A DNA stretch of 59,562 nucleotides, from contig NZ_QGTM01000021.1 in the NCBI RefSeq assembly GCF_003182195.1, positions 1 through 59,562 of the forward strand, given 5' to 3'. Positions 50,642-59,300 of the stretch are shown piece after piece. Under the pieces are notes generated by a model, which saw nothing but the letters and a program-made list of their open reading frames with translations, searched no databases and was not told the DNA's origin. This DNA comes from Halomonas sp. A11-A. Lineage in GTDB: Bacteria; Pseudomonadota; Gammaproteobacteria; Pseudomonadales; Halomonadaceae. Made by a program: the position numbers and the translations under genes. Within the stretch, counting starts at the first letter, position 1. Each line of letters starts with the position of its first letter.

Positions 50642-51316
50642 ATGCCTGTAGTGCACCCTCGCCGTGACGATACCGGAACGCCGGTGGTCTTGGCTTCGCC
50701 CTCAACCCCGACACCTCTGGCCTGCTGGGACGACCCCTCCGCGATCGCCAGGGTGGTGCCGGACGGACCGCTGCCGGCTCAGCTGAACGGGCTGGCGCTG
50801 GCGCCATGGACCGCCGACGGGGCCAGGGGCCGCGAATGGCCCTGGGAAGCCGCAGGGGCGACACCGGACCGGATGCCTACCCAAGCCAAAGGTGACGGCG
50901 GCTGGAGCCAGGATGCCCCCTCCCTGCCCCTGTTGCCGGGCAAGGCGCCCGCGGCCGGCGCGGTGGTCATGGAGCCTGACGGTCGGGTGTGGGTGATCCA
51001 CCCCAGCAATGCCTTCGGGGGCTATCGGGCGACCTTCCCCAAGGGCAAGCAGGAGCCCGGACTGAGCCTTGAGCAGACCGCGATCAAGGAGACCTTCGAG
51101 GAGGCTGGCCTGGTCATCGCCCTGATCCGTTGGCTGGTCGACGTGCCGCGCTCGACCAGCGTCTGCCGCTATTTCTTGGCCCGACGGATCGGCGGCAGCC
51201 CGACGGCCATGGGCTGGGAGAGCCAGGCGGTGAGCCTGGTGCCGTTCGCGCGCCTCGGCGAGGTGCTGCACCACCCCAACGACCAACCGCTACTGGAGGC
51301 CCTGCGCCATGCCTGA
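50642..51316 (+). CDS. Nudix hydrolase
   Basis: 224 residues; first gene of a rightward four-gene operon. The N-terminal ~95 residues are variable and Pro-rich. The Nudix domain follows (GAVVMEPDGRVWVIHP) with the box GKQEPGLSLEQTAIKETFEEAGL matching G-x5-E-x7-xE-x2-EExG; the position before the first Glu pair is Lys rather than Arg. It would cleave a nucleoside diphosphate linked to another moiety, for example ADP-ribose or NAD derivatives. Its 3' end overlaps an ADP-ribosylglycohydrolase gene, which suggests the two process ADP-ribose in sequence (inference). Confidence 0.85.
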   Translation: MPVVHPRRDDTGTPVVLASPSTPTPLACWDDPSAIARVVPDGPLPAQLNGLALAPWTADGARGREWPWEAAGATPDRMPTQAKGDGGWSQDAPSLPLLPGKAPAAGAVVMEPDGRVWVIHPSNAFGGYRATFPKGKQEPGLSLEQTAIKETFEEAGLVIALIRWLVDVPRSTSVCRYFLARRIGGSPTAMGWESQAVSLVPFARLGEVLHHPNDQPLLEALRHA

Positions 51317-52418
51317 GACACCGTCCCACCCCACCGGGCAACCCGCCCGCTCGCTGGATTCCGCCTCGGTCCCTGACCGGCTTAGCCGATACCGCGGCTG
51401 CCTGCTCGCCGGGGCCTGCGGCGATGCCCTGGGCGCGCCGGTGGAGTTCTGGCGCCGTTCTCAGATCATCGCGCGCTTGGGTGAGCCGGGCATTACCGAT
51501 TACCTCAAGGCCTATGGTCGGGTGGGCGCGATCACCGACGATACCCAGATGACCCTGTTCACCGCCGAGGGGCTGTTGGCCGCCGAGGCACTGGGGGCCG
51601 TTCGAGAGGTTGAGGGGCATCGCCAGGCGGGGGCGGCGGCCTTGCAGCGCTGGCTGGTCACCCAGGGCGGACGTAGCACCCTGACAGATGCGGCTCAGGC
51701 AGACGCCAGTGCCCTGTTGGCTGAACCGGCCCTGCATGCCCAGCGTGCCCCGGGCAATACCTGTCTGTCGGCGCTGCGGGCGATGACAGTGCTGGGCGAG
51801 CGCGCGGTGAACGACAGCAAGGGCTGCGGCGGGGTGATGCGGGTGGCGCCGGTGGGCCTGTTCGGGGCCTGCCATGGCCTCGATCCGCGCGAGACGTTTG
51901 CCCTGGGCAAGGAACTGGCCTGGCTGACCCACGGCCACCCCAGCGGGTATCTGACCGGCGGCGTGCTGGCGGTGCTGATTCAACGCCTGGTCGAGGGCAG
52001 CAGCCTGGAGGAAGGCGTGACCCTGAGCCTGGCGCTGCTGGCCGACGAGGAGGGCCACCAGGAGACGCGAGACGCCCTGCAGCAGGCGTGGCGGCTGGCG
52101 GGGTGCCCTACCCCTTACCCAGAAGCGATCGCGGCCCTGGGCGAAGGCTGGGTGGCCGAGGAAGCGCTCGCCATCGCGGTCTACTGCGCCCTGGTCAGCG
52201 AGGACCTGCGTCATGGCGTGGTGCTGGCGGTGAACCACGACGGTGACAGCGACTCCACCGGGGCCATCGCCGGCAACCTGCTGGGGGCCATGCACGGCGA
52301 GGCCGCGATCCCTGACCCCTGGCTGGCCACGCTGGAGCTGCGCGAGACGATCGCCGGGATAGGCGAGGCGCTACATTTTACCCCCGATGCCCGGGCCACT
52401 GCCGAGCTCCTGCGGTGA
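51309..52418 (+). CDS. ADP-ribosylglycohydrolase (DraG/ARH family)
   Basis: 369 residues. YRGCLLAGACGDALGAPVEF and the metal-binding ITDDTQMTLFTAEGLL near the N-terminus, CGGVMRVAPVGL in the middle, and NHDGDSDSTGAIAGNLLGA near the C-terminus are the hallmark dinuclear-metal motifs. It removes ADP-ribose from modified residues or from nucleic acid. Starts inside the Nudix gene and is followed by a GTG overlapping its own stop (GTGA), so translation is coupled on both sides. Probable role: reversing an ADP-ribosylation imposed by host, phage or the element itself. Confidence 0.92.
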   Translation: MPETPSHPTGQPARSLDSASVPDRLSRYRGCLLAGACGDALGAPVEFWRRSQIIARLGEPGITDYLKAYGRVGAITDDTQMTLFTAEGLLAAEALGAVREVEGHRQAGAAALQRWLVTQGGRSTLTDAAQADASALLAEPALHAQRAPGNTCLSALRAMTVLGERAVNDSKGCGGVMRVAPVGLFGACHGLDPRETFALGKELAWLTHGHPSGYLTGGVLAVLIQRLVEGSSLEEGVTLSLALLADEEGHQETRDALQQAWRLAGCPTPYPEAIAALGEGWVAEEALAIAVYCALVSEDLRHGVVLAVNHDGDSDSTGAIAGNLLGAMHGEAAIPDPWLATLELRETIAGIGEALHFTPDARATAELLR

Positions 52419-52951
52419 ACGCGCTCCCTGAACCGCTACCCCCCGAGCAGCGTGAGCGGGTCGCGGTCCTGACCGTGATCCACGAGGGCAAGGCCTTTTC
52501 GCCGGGTGAGCTCTATCGACTGCGTGATCCCGAGCCTGACCCTGAGCTGACTCACCTGCCGACGCTGCTGGAAGGCCTGTGGGCGGCGCTGGGGCCAGGG
52601 CAACCCCAAGGTAGTCGTCGGGTACTGGCGCGCTGTAGCGGGGCACAACGGCCGTTTCTGGCGGCATGGCGGGCTGAGGTCAGCCAGGAAGAGGCTGCCA
52701 TGCTCGAGGCCGTTGGAGACCCGGGCGAACAACCGTCGGCAGGATTCGCCATGGAGACGCTGGCGCTGTGCGCTTGCTGCCCAGTACCCGAGGCCTGTGC
52801 GCTCAGGGGGCAGTGCCGGGTGGACCAGGAGACGCCCGGTCTCGCGATGGAGGAGGCTCAGGCGGGAGGTCAGTCCGCGACGCCCAAGAGAGCCGCCGAG
52901 GAGGCGCTGAGGGACGTATCAGAGGCCTACCAGGCCCCTACCCCACCCTAG
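52415..52951 (+). CDS. Unknown protein with four-Cys cluster
   Basis: 178 residues from a GTG overlapping the ADP-ribosylglycohydrolase stop. The N-terminal half is rich in Pro and acidic residues (PGELYRLRDPEPDPELTHLP). A Cys cluster CACCPVPEACALRGQC at about residue 118 has the look of a zinc or Fe-S site. The C-terminal tail is disordered (Ala/Glu). No family recognised. Tight coupling to the Nudix/ADP-ribosylglycohydrolase pair implies a shared function. Confidence 0.6.
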   Translation: MNALPEPLPPEQRERVAVLTVIHEGKAFSPGELYRLRDPEPDPELTHLPTLLEGLWAALGPGQPQGSRRVLARCSGAQRPFLAAWRAEVSQEEAAMLEAVGDPGEQPSAGFAMETLALCACCPVPEACALRGQCRVDQETPGLAMEEAQAGGQSATPKRAAEEALRDVSEAYQAPTPP

Positions 52952-52966
52952 CATACGCTCGCCGCC

Positions 52967-53458
52967 GTGGACGCCCAGGCACAGGCCGAGGCCCAGGGGC
53001 AGGCCTGGCTCAATGCGCCAGGCGGGGTGGAGCAGCTGCTGGACGAGCTGCAGGCGATGACCTGGGCGGCGTGGTATGCCTGGTGGCGTGGTCAGATCAG
53101 CCAGGCCGAGGCGCACTATCGCCAGCACGTCGAGGTGCGCTGGGCCACAGCGATCGTCGCCGGCCGGCATCCAGGCGTCGCCATCCTGCCCGCCTGGCAC
53201 CGGGAGCAGCTGCCGGACTACCTGCGCCGGGTCTACTTCCATCAGGACCAGGGCGTCGCTTGGGATCAGGTGCCGCCGGCTGATGAGGCCGTCGAGGCGG
53301 TGATGTGGGCGTGCAGCGACGCGGCCAATCTGCGCTTTCAGGGTATCCCTGCCCCCAACGCACCAATGCCCGCCGAGTGGTTCGATCGCCAGGTGGCGGA
53401 GATGGCCGAGGACGTGGCGTTGCATGCCGGCTACCTGCGTGGCCTGGTCGAGGAGTGA
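52967..53458 (+). CDS. Unknown protein, last gene of the Nudix/ARH operon
   Basis: 163 residues from a GTG 15 bases after the previous stop; no good ribosome site is seen. Trp- and Gln-rich helical protein (MTWAAWYAWWRGQISQAEAHYRQHVEVRWA, LPAWHREQLPDYLRRVYFH), with AEWFDRQVAEMAEDVALHAGY at the end. No known motif. It is followed by the AT-rich iteron block, so the operon ends at the putative replication origin. Confidence 0.55.
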   Translation: MDAQAQAEAQGQAWLNAPGGVEQLLDELQAMTWAAWYAWWRGQISQAEAHYRQHVEVRWATAIVAGRHPGVAILPAWHREQLPDYLRRVYFHQDQGVAWDQVPPADEAVEAVMWACSDAANLRFQGIPAPNAPMPAEWFDRQVAEMAEDVALHAGYLRGLVEE

Positions 53459-53836
53459 GGCCGGTGGGGCGTGTGAGAGCGAGGAGGGTTCGCCTTAGGT
53501 GCCGATGAGCAGGTGCCTTTTTTCGTGGCTTGTGTGCCAGGGCCGGTCGCACCGAGGCCAACCGTTACAAATGCCGCCGTGTCTGTAACGAGAAAGGTCT
53601 TTGTATTTCAATAACTTGCTCAATTTCGTTACAACGTTACCGGATCTGCCATAAGTCTCACCCCTCTATTATTCCTGACGAAAAATAGGTTTGCCCTTTT
53701 TAGAGCGGCTGTAACGTTGTAACGGTTTGGCTGTGATATCCATATTTTACTTTTTATTTTCAATGACTTATAAAATAAACGGCACCGTTACAGCTTGGAC
53801 AGGCTGTAACGGTGCTGGGGCTCAAGGGCTCAGCGC
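53459..53836. other. Putative replication origin with eight TGTAACG iterons
   Basis: An AT-rich gap, unlike its surroundings, with TGTAACG (or its complement) starting at 53563, 53584, 53627, 53635 (end diverged), 53710, 53718, 53786 and 53805; several extend to TGTAACGGT. The last two form a perfect 13-bp inverted repeat (GCACCGTTACAGC / GCTGTAACGGTGC, 8-base loop) that follows the primase-helicase stop and may double as a terminator. Iterons beside a primase-helicase gene recall the ori/crr of P4-type satellites. No gene is seen here. Confidence 0.65.
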
Positions 53837-56470
53837 TCAGGCGGCTTGCTGTGCAATGTCCTGTCGTTCGGCCGCCGTGGCGAGCACTTGGCAGGGACTA
53901 TGCGGGTAGCGTTCGTCTCGATGCCGAGCCTTGGCGTATTCGTCCTGAAACTGTTGCGAGGCCGATTGGCGACGCCAGTAATCCGGCCGCCTGAGTAGCC
54001 AGATACGCTTCGGTCCTTCGCCGCGGATGACTCGCCTGGGGTCATCCAGTGATTCGGCGCCGGCGTCTTCCATGGCCCGGCGCATGCCGGTTGTCAGTCG
54101 CTTTTCCTGATCCTCCGTAAAGATGAGCGCCACGTCTTCGTTGGTGATCAGCTCACTTGGCCAGTGAGCCATGATCTCGTCGGCCCGCTGTTGCACCATC
54201 GACTTGGCTGCCTTGACCACCGCCTGCTTGTCGAGCGTGTTGGGGGGCCGCTCGCCGGGGTTGAAGCCCGTGATCTCCCGCTTGGCGAGATAGGCACCGA
54301 TCGCATTGATGAACTCGGGGTCCTTTAGCGCCGCGTAGAGCTCAGCATACACCGCCGCATCCCGTGGGGGTGCGTTCAGCATGACCACCCGCCAGCGTCG
54401 ATCGTTGGTATCGATCGGCAGGGCGTTGGCGTGGTTGGAAAATACCAGCCAGCGACAGGCATTGAACTCGACGTACTGGCTCCCGTACTTGGGATTGATG
54501 TGGCGCTGCTCGGCATTGACGATCGACTTGAGCTGGTTGGCGTATCGGTAGCTGTTGTCGTTGCCGCCTTCTTGGATCTCGTCGACCATGGCCAGCAGCT
54601 TTTCGCTCAGCATGCCGTTGAAGCTGCTGTTGAGCAGCCCCGCCAGGTCGACGTTAGGAGCGACGTAGCCGCACCAGAGGCGAGCCAGCACGGAGGCCAG
54701 CCAGTTACGCCCACAGCCGGTGTGCTTGGCGATATGCAGCCAGCCATAGTGAGGCAGCTCACCCGGCTTCTGTTCGAGGTGGGCCAACCAGTCCAGGAAG
54801 GCCTCCCGCTCCTCGGGCTCGGGGAGTAGGTAAGCCAAGTGATCCAGAAAAGGGGTGATATCGGACCGGGGCGCCCAGCGCTTGATCGGCCGCCAGGTAT
54901 TGACCGCTCGCGTGCCATTGGGATCCTTGCAGATGATCTCCTGTCCGGGTGCGAAGGTGCGCGTCATGACGGACACCCGGCGCGCATCCTCCTGCCAAAG
55001 CCGGGCGTTGGGCACCGGTCTCTTGGCATCCTCCGAGGGTAGCGTCGCCGCCGACAGCGTAAGGCCTGCCAGCTCCTTGACCGAGAGGAACAGCGTCCGG
55101 CGGGGGCCGAGGTAAGCCACCTGCGGACCCTCGCTGATATAGATCAGTCTCTCGCACATCTCATCGACGGTCATGTGCGTCGGCACCATTTCCCCCACGT
55201 CGCTGGCCTCTTGCAGCCGAGCGTTCTCGGCCTGTTGCTGCTGTCGCCTTTCCAACGATCCACCATCCTTAGTCATGTCGTGCTCACATTGCCCCGCTGT
55301 GGCCATGCCCCCCTCCAACTCAACGCTGGGCACCCCCGGTGCCCCCGCACCCGGCGTGGGGCATTGAGGGCCGTTGTCGGGGCCCTGTAGTGCATTCAGG
55401 CAGGCCTCCACCACGGCCTTGACCGCCTCGTCGCCCTCGCGGCGGCGCAGATCATCGAAGTCGGTGGGTCCCTTGACCTTGCCGGTGGCGGGGTCCGGGG
55501 TGCCCAGCTCGGCCGGGAAGTCGGGGTAAGCCACCAGGCCGCCCACGGCCTCGGCGGCCTGTCGGGCGTAGTGGAGTCCGGGGTTTGCCACCGGCTCGAG
55601 GGTCCACTGGTCGTTGTCGGCGGCGATGAGGATCAGGGCGTCGGGCTTGGCCCGGGCGATGCGCTTGGCAACGTGGATCAGGTTATTGGCGTCAAAGGCC
55701 ACGGTCACGCTGTGCCCGGTGGCGTGGCGCAGGGCCAGGCCGGTGGCGTAGCCCTCGCAGACCACATAGACCTCGCGGCCGTCGTGGAGCTGAGGCTGTC
55801 CCATGGGCAGGCAGGCACCCTGGCGCTTGCCACCCGCCAGGTAGTCCCGGTCGCGGGCGAGGATGTTGTCGCTGTCGCGGAAGATGGCCTGCAGCGAGAC
55901 GATCTCATTGCCTTCGCCGACCATGGGGATCAGCAGGGCGTCCTCGGCCACCAGGCGCGGCTCGCCGTTGTAGAGGATGTGGTAGGCCCCGACCCTGGCG
56001 CGCAGCGGGGCATGCCCCTTGCGCTTGAGGTAGGGGTGGTCGTCCACCTCGCTGACGGGCCTGGCCTTGGCCAGCATGGCTTGGGCGCGCGTCGCCGCGG
56101 CTTGGTGGCGAGCTTTTTCCTCGGCCTCGCGCTTGGCCTTCTGCGCGGCGCGGGTCTTGTCCAGGGCGGCCCGCTCGGCCGGGGAGAGGGGTGTGACGCC
56201 CTTCGCCGAGAACGATACCTTGACGTCCGGGCCGAGGCGTTTGTTGCAGCCGAACTGGCCCGCGGGGCGCGCGTCGTCGTGGAAGGTGTACCAGCCGTTC
56301 TTGACCCCGGGCGGATCACCGGCCACATGGAAGCGGCGCAGCTTGCCGTCACCGGCAATCGGGGCCTTGTCGTCGTAGACGATGCCTTCGTCGGCCATCG
56401 CCTGGCGAAGCTGGTCCTGGGCGCTGTATGACGCCGGGGTGTCCCCCGGCGGTTGGGTGTAGGCGTTCAT
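53837..56470 (-). CDS. Satellite/phage primase-helicase (Toprim + SF3-like, DUF5906 type)
   Basis: 877 residues from an ATG overlapping the preceding stop (ATGA); an upstream in-frame extension is the other gene read in the wrong frame. A CHC2-like N-terminal part (residues 1-230) precedes a Toprim region with VVCEGYATGLALRHATG and LIAADND. A helicase domain follows: Walker A-like HTGCGRNWLASVL, Walker B-like KLLAMVDEIQEGGND and sensor WLVFSNHANALPIDTNDRRW. The P-loop Lys appears replaced by Arg. It would prime and unwind DNA at the adjacent iteron region. Gene order (AlpA, unknown, primase) is satellite-like. Confidence 0.85.
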   Translation of the reverse strand: MNAYTQPPGDTPASYSAQDQLRQAMADEGIVYDDKAPIAGDGKLRRFHVAGDPPGVKNGWYTFHDDARPAGQFGCNKRLGPDVKVSFSAKGVTPLSPAERAALDKTRAAQKAKREAEEKARHQAAATRAQAMLAKARPVSEVDDHPYLKRKGHAPLRARVGAYHILYNGEPRLVAEDALLIPMVGEGNEIVSLQAIFRDSDNILARDRDYLAGGKRQGACLPMGQPQLHDGREVYVVCEGYATGLALRHATGHSVTVAFDANNLIHVAKRIARAKPDALILIAADNDQWTLEPVANPGLHYARQAAEAVGGLVAYPDFPAELGTPDPATGKVKGPTDFDDLRRREGDEAVKAVVEACLNALQGPDNGPQCPTPGAGAPGVPSVELEGGMATAGQCEHDMTKDGGSLERRQQQQAENARLQEASDVGEMVPTHMTVDEMCERLIYISEGPQVAYLGPRRTLFLSVKELAGLTLSAATLPSEDAKRPVPNARLWQEDARRVSVMTRTFAPGQEIICKDPNGTRAVNTWRPIKRWAPRSDITPFLDHLAYLLPEPEEREAFLDWLAHLEQKPGELPHYGWLHIAKHTGCGRNWLASVLARLWCGYVAPNVDLAGLLNSSFNGMLSEKLLAMVDEIQEGGNDNSYRYANQLKSIVNAEQRHINPKYGSQYVEFNACRWLVFSNHANALPIDTNDRRWRVVMLNAPPRDAAVYAELYAALKDPEFINAIGAYLAKREITGFNPGERPPNTLDKQAVVKAAKSMVQQRADEIMAHWPSELITNEDVALIFTEDQEKRLTTGMRRAMEDAGAESLDDPRRVIRGEGPKRIWLLRRPDYWRRQSASQQFQDEYAKARHRDERYPHSPCQVLATAAERQDIAQQAA

Positions 56471-56979
56471 GCCGCGGCCACCTCGCGTCCTACCTGCGCG
56501 CCGATCATGCCGCTGAGCTGCTCGAAGGTGTAGAGCGGAATGGTCGCGTCCATGCCCAGGCCGTACCAGTCGATGAACTCGATAAACACCTCGCCGCGCG
56601 GCGAGAGATGCAGGAGCGGACCGCCCCTGACGCTGCCCAGGCGATACTGGCTCCAGCCGGCCTCGATAGGCTCGGGGTCGAACCCGAAGCGCACGCACTC
56701 CTCCGGGCTGATCGGCACCTGGCTAACCCGCACCTCGCCGACGATCCAGCTGAGGTCATTGAGCCGCTCCAGGCCAGGGCGACGGTCGAGGTAGCGGTAC
56801 AGGGCCTCCAACGAGCCGAAATGGGCCACCACTGAGGTCCAGGGGGGAGTGGACGTGGGCAAGACCACCGTGTCCTGGATGTCGGTTGCCTGGGCGTCAC
56901 AGGTCGTATCGGCATGCTCATTTTTGAGCGATTGGGCTTGCGCGTGTGGAAGCGCGAACTTACCATGGTTATGGTTCAC
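56467..56979 (-). CDS. Unknown satellite protein, related to the gene at 57563
   Basis: 170 residues from a GTG with AGGAGG eight bases upstream. The C-terminal part GWSQYRLGSV, LLHLSPRGEVFIEF and IPLYTFEQLSGMI resembles GWRQLRLPGL, LHLSPDAGVIYE and VAVQSFEQLWDLV in the protein at 57563, so they are distant paralogues. N-terminus polar and variable. No function recognised. Translationally coupled to the primase-helicase. Confidence 0.65.
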   Translation of the reverse strand: MNHNHGKFALPHAQAQSLKNEHADTTCDAQATDIQDTVVLPTSTPPWTSVVAHFGSLEALYRYLDRRPGLERLNDLSWIVGEVRVSQVPISPEECVRFGFDPEPIEAGWSQYRLGSVRGGPLLHLSPRGEVFIEFIDWYGLGMDATIPLYTFEQLSGMIGAQVGREVAAA

Positions 56980-57128
56980 TTATTGAACCTCCTAGTGAGT
57001 ATGTCAGGTGTCGTGGCCTGACAGATAGGTGGGCGCTTGCGGCAAACAAGCGCGCACGTGGGTGCATCACCAAATCGATGACATCAATGCTCTCTCTTCG
57101 CCTCACCGTCCGGTGGGGCGTTGTTGTT

Positions 57129-57320
57129 TTAGCCTTGTCGTGTTTTTAGCCAGGCATCCAGTTCCTCCTTCAGGACTCCCTTCGATCGTGGCCCCAGGGT
57201 GACAACCCCCGGAAACCCAGGCTGCCCTAACAGTTGCTGGGCGGTGCCGTGCGACACACTGAGGTAGTCCCCCAGGTCTTTGAGCCGCACGATACGTGAC
57301 CCCACGTTGTTGGCTTTCAT
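57129..57320 (-). CDS. AlpA-like excisionase/regulator (MerR-type HTH)
   Basis: 63 residues. RIVRLKDLGDYLSVSHGTAQQLLGQPGFPGVVTLGPRSKGVLKEELDAWLKTR has the size and winged-helix layout of AlpA/Xis regulators that activate satellite integrase or replication genes. GGGGAGG lies five bases before the ATG. It lies upstream of the replication genes on the same strand and 100 bases from the palindrome ATCGCTCATAAATGAGCGAT. Confidence 0.75.
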   Translation of the reverse strand: MKANNVGSRIVRLKDLGDYLSVSHGTAQQLLGQPGFPGVVTLGPRSKGVLKEELDAWLKTRQG

Positions 57321-57420
57321 TCATGCCTCCCCTTGGCGTGTCAGTACTGCTGGCTGACCGTAGCTATCATATTCCTGACGCCAGCAGAATGTCTACAACC
57401 GATTGATATTGTTGGATTTT

Positions 57421-57440
57421 ATCGCTCATAAATGAGCGAT
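57421..57440. promoter_or_regulatory. 20-bp palindromic operator
   Basis: ATCGCTCAT AA ATGAGCGAT, perfect 9-bp arms, in the AT-rich 242-base gap between the AlpA-like gene and the next leftward gene. Likely regulator-binding site controlling the replication operon. No other gene is seen in the gap. Confidence 0.6.
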
Positions 57441-57562
57441 TTGCCTTTCAACATCGTCATTTATCAACAACTTATGGCGTGAAGAAATTGGCAAAAATAC
57501 CGCGCTTTCTCGGCCATGCGAGCGCTTGGCCTCCCCGGTCGTGACCGGGGAGGCAGGCGGGG

Positions 57563-58081
57563 TCAGTGGCCGACGGGCGGTTCCAGGGCGCCGTCCTGCA
57601 GCGGGCAGAGGCGGGTCACCAGGTCCCACAGCTGCTCGAAGCTCTGCACCGCCACCCAGCGCGGAGCCTGGGGGTCGAGCGCATGCGGGCCGGGCTCGTA
57701 GATCACCCCGGCGTCGGGCGACAGGTGCAGCCGCGGCGCCTGGGTGTCGTCGTGGTAGGTGTAGGCGCTCAACCCGGGCAGGCGCAGTTGACGCCAGCCC
57801 AACGAGACACCGGCGTCGTCGCTTTGCCAGGCACAGCAGAAGCCGCCGATGCGCCAGGGGGTGTCGGGGGTGACATCGCGCACCCCCACCCGGCGCAGGA
57901 CGTCGATCAGCGCAAAGGCCTCGCCATAGGTGGCCATGGCGATGCGCTCCTGCGCCTCCGGCAGTGCCTCCTCGGGCACCCACAGCGGGGCGGCCTGATG
58001 AATGCCGGGCAGCGGGATGAAGGCCGTCTCAAGGCGGTGCGCTGCGGTATGACGGTCGGCGGTGTGGGTCAGTTGGGTCAT
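57563..58081 (-). CDS. Unknown satellite protein, paralogue of the gene at 56467
   Basis: 172 residues from an ATG with AAGGAG six bases upstream (MTQLTHTADRHTAAHRLE). Middle region QERIAMATYGEAFALIDVLRRVGV and WRIGGFCCAWQS, then the block shared with its paralogue (GWRQLRLPG, LHLSPDAGVIYEPGPHALDP, SFEQLWDLVTRLCPL). No function recognised. It lies upstream of the AlpA-like gene and divergent from the zinc-ribbon gene. Confidence 0.65.
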   Translation of the reverse strand: MTQLTHTADRHTAAHRLETAFIPLPGIHQAAPLWVPEEALPEAQERIAMATYGEAFALIDVLRRVGVRDVTPDTPWRIGGFCCAWQSDDAGVSLGWRQLRLPGLSAYTYHDDTQAPRLHLSPDAGVIYEPGPHALDPQAPRWVAVQSFEQLWDLVTRLCPLQDGALEPPVGH

Positions 58082-58269
58082 GATCTGCTCCTTCAGCAGT
58101 CGGTGAGGTTCGATGTGCCGATGTGGCACGGGATCAGCCTCGTTGGCTGTCCTTATAGTCTTTTGTCACGACATGCTGGCACCGACACTTTTTTTCATCC
58201 GAGGTGGCCAGAAATGCGATAAAATACTGTTTCGTATGAGGTTTATTTTTTCTCGCCGAGGGTTGACAC

Positions 58270-59226
58270 ATGTCGAAGCACACCACGTCGAGGCACGCCA
58301 CACCACCTGAGCCGGTTCGCTACGTCGAGGGCTTTCCCGAGCACCTGCCGGGGCAGCGGCACTTTGTCTGCGACCGGTTGTCGGCGACCCTCTCCCCCAC
58401 CGAGTGCGGCGTGCGCCACGGCGTGGCCCTGGGAGATACCCGGGGCCGGCACAGCGCCTGCCGTGACTGCCCCATCGGCCGGGTCCATGCCGCGGGCCTG
58501 TCGGCGACGCGAGAGGCGCTCCAGGCCGCTATCCAGGGGCCAGGCGGGCCCCGGGCCCTGTGCGTGCGCTGTGGCCGCCAGAGCGGACGGTTGATCGGGC
58601 AGGCGCTGTGTGTGAGCTGCTACAACCGCGAGCGTGAGGCGAAGGAGGGGCGCAACAGCAAGGGCAAGGTGCCAGTCACCTATGCCCCCTTGCGGCTGCG
58701 GCGGGTGGGGCTGGAGATGCCCGACGGCGAGATCCGCTGGGCGCTGTTCGAGGCGCAGACCTGGCTGGAGCCGTTGCTGCGCGGCCTGGCGGCCTACCCC
58801 GGGGCGCGACTCCATGCGGGACAGCCGGGCGATGACGCGCCGTGGCACGAGATGAACGAGACGATCCTGCACGCGGAGTACCGGGACGCCGAGGGGCGGC
58901 CCCTGGCGATGGACGTGGAGGCGACGGGCAATCACTACGCGGTGCGCTACCGCCCTGCCCTACCTGACGAGCTCCCGGCCCCGGTCGTAGCCCCGGTGAG
59001 CCTGTATGACCCGGGCTTTGTGGCTGACTGGCTACACCATGGCGAGGAAGGTCAGACGATCGGCGAGGCGTGGCGGGCGGTGGGCTTTGGCTGCGATACC
59101 TGTCGCCAGGGGGTGATGCAGGCGCGGCGACGGGCCGGTGTGCTGGAGGTGAGGTGTACGGGGTGTGGGGTGGCAGAGGGCAGCGACACGCCACCGGAAG
59201 GCCCCAGGGCGGCGCTGACACCTTGA
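58270..59226 (+). CDS. Multi-Cys zinc-ribbon protein of the satellite
   Basis: 318 residues, ATG with GAGGG eight bases upstream. Three Cys-rich parts: an N-terminal CRDCPIGRVH region, a zinc ribbon CVRCGRQSGRLIGQALCVSC at about residue 98, and a C-terminal ribbon CDTCRQGVMQARRRAGVLEVRCTGCG. The middle (LRLRRVGLEMPDGEIRWALFE) is beta-rich. Probably a DNA- or RNA-binding regulator; similar Ogr/Delta-like zinc proteins activate helper-phage late promoters, but I cannot show that relation. The last ~60 codons are duplicated as a dead fragment at 37499. Confidence 0.65.
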   Translation: MSKHTTSRHATPPEPVRYVEGFPEHLPGQRHFVCDRLSATLSPTECGVRHGVALGDTRGRHSACRDCPIGRVHAAGLSATREALQAAIQGPGGPRALCVRCGRQSGRLIGQALCVSCYNREREAKEGRNSKGKVPVTYAPLRLRRVGLEMPDGEIRWALFEAQTWLEPLLRGLAAYPGARLHAGQPGDDAPWHEMNETILHAEYRDAEGRPLAMDVEATGNHYAVRYRPALPDELPAPVVAPVSLYDPGFVADWLHHGEEGQTIGEAWRAVGFGCDTCRQGVMQARRRAGVLEVRCTGCGVAEGSDTPPEGPRAALTP

Positions 59227-59300
59227 GGCGGGAATGGATCAGCCAGCGGCATAACGCGCCGCACGGGGCGGCGCTGGGCGCTCTCGCAAGGGACCGGGGC

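Noticed and set aside
50642..52418. Thoeris, CBASS or DarTG defence system
   Set aside because: No TIR, SLOG, nucleotidyltransferase, DarT or macrodomain gene is present; only Nudix and ADP-ribosylglycohydrolase are recognisable.
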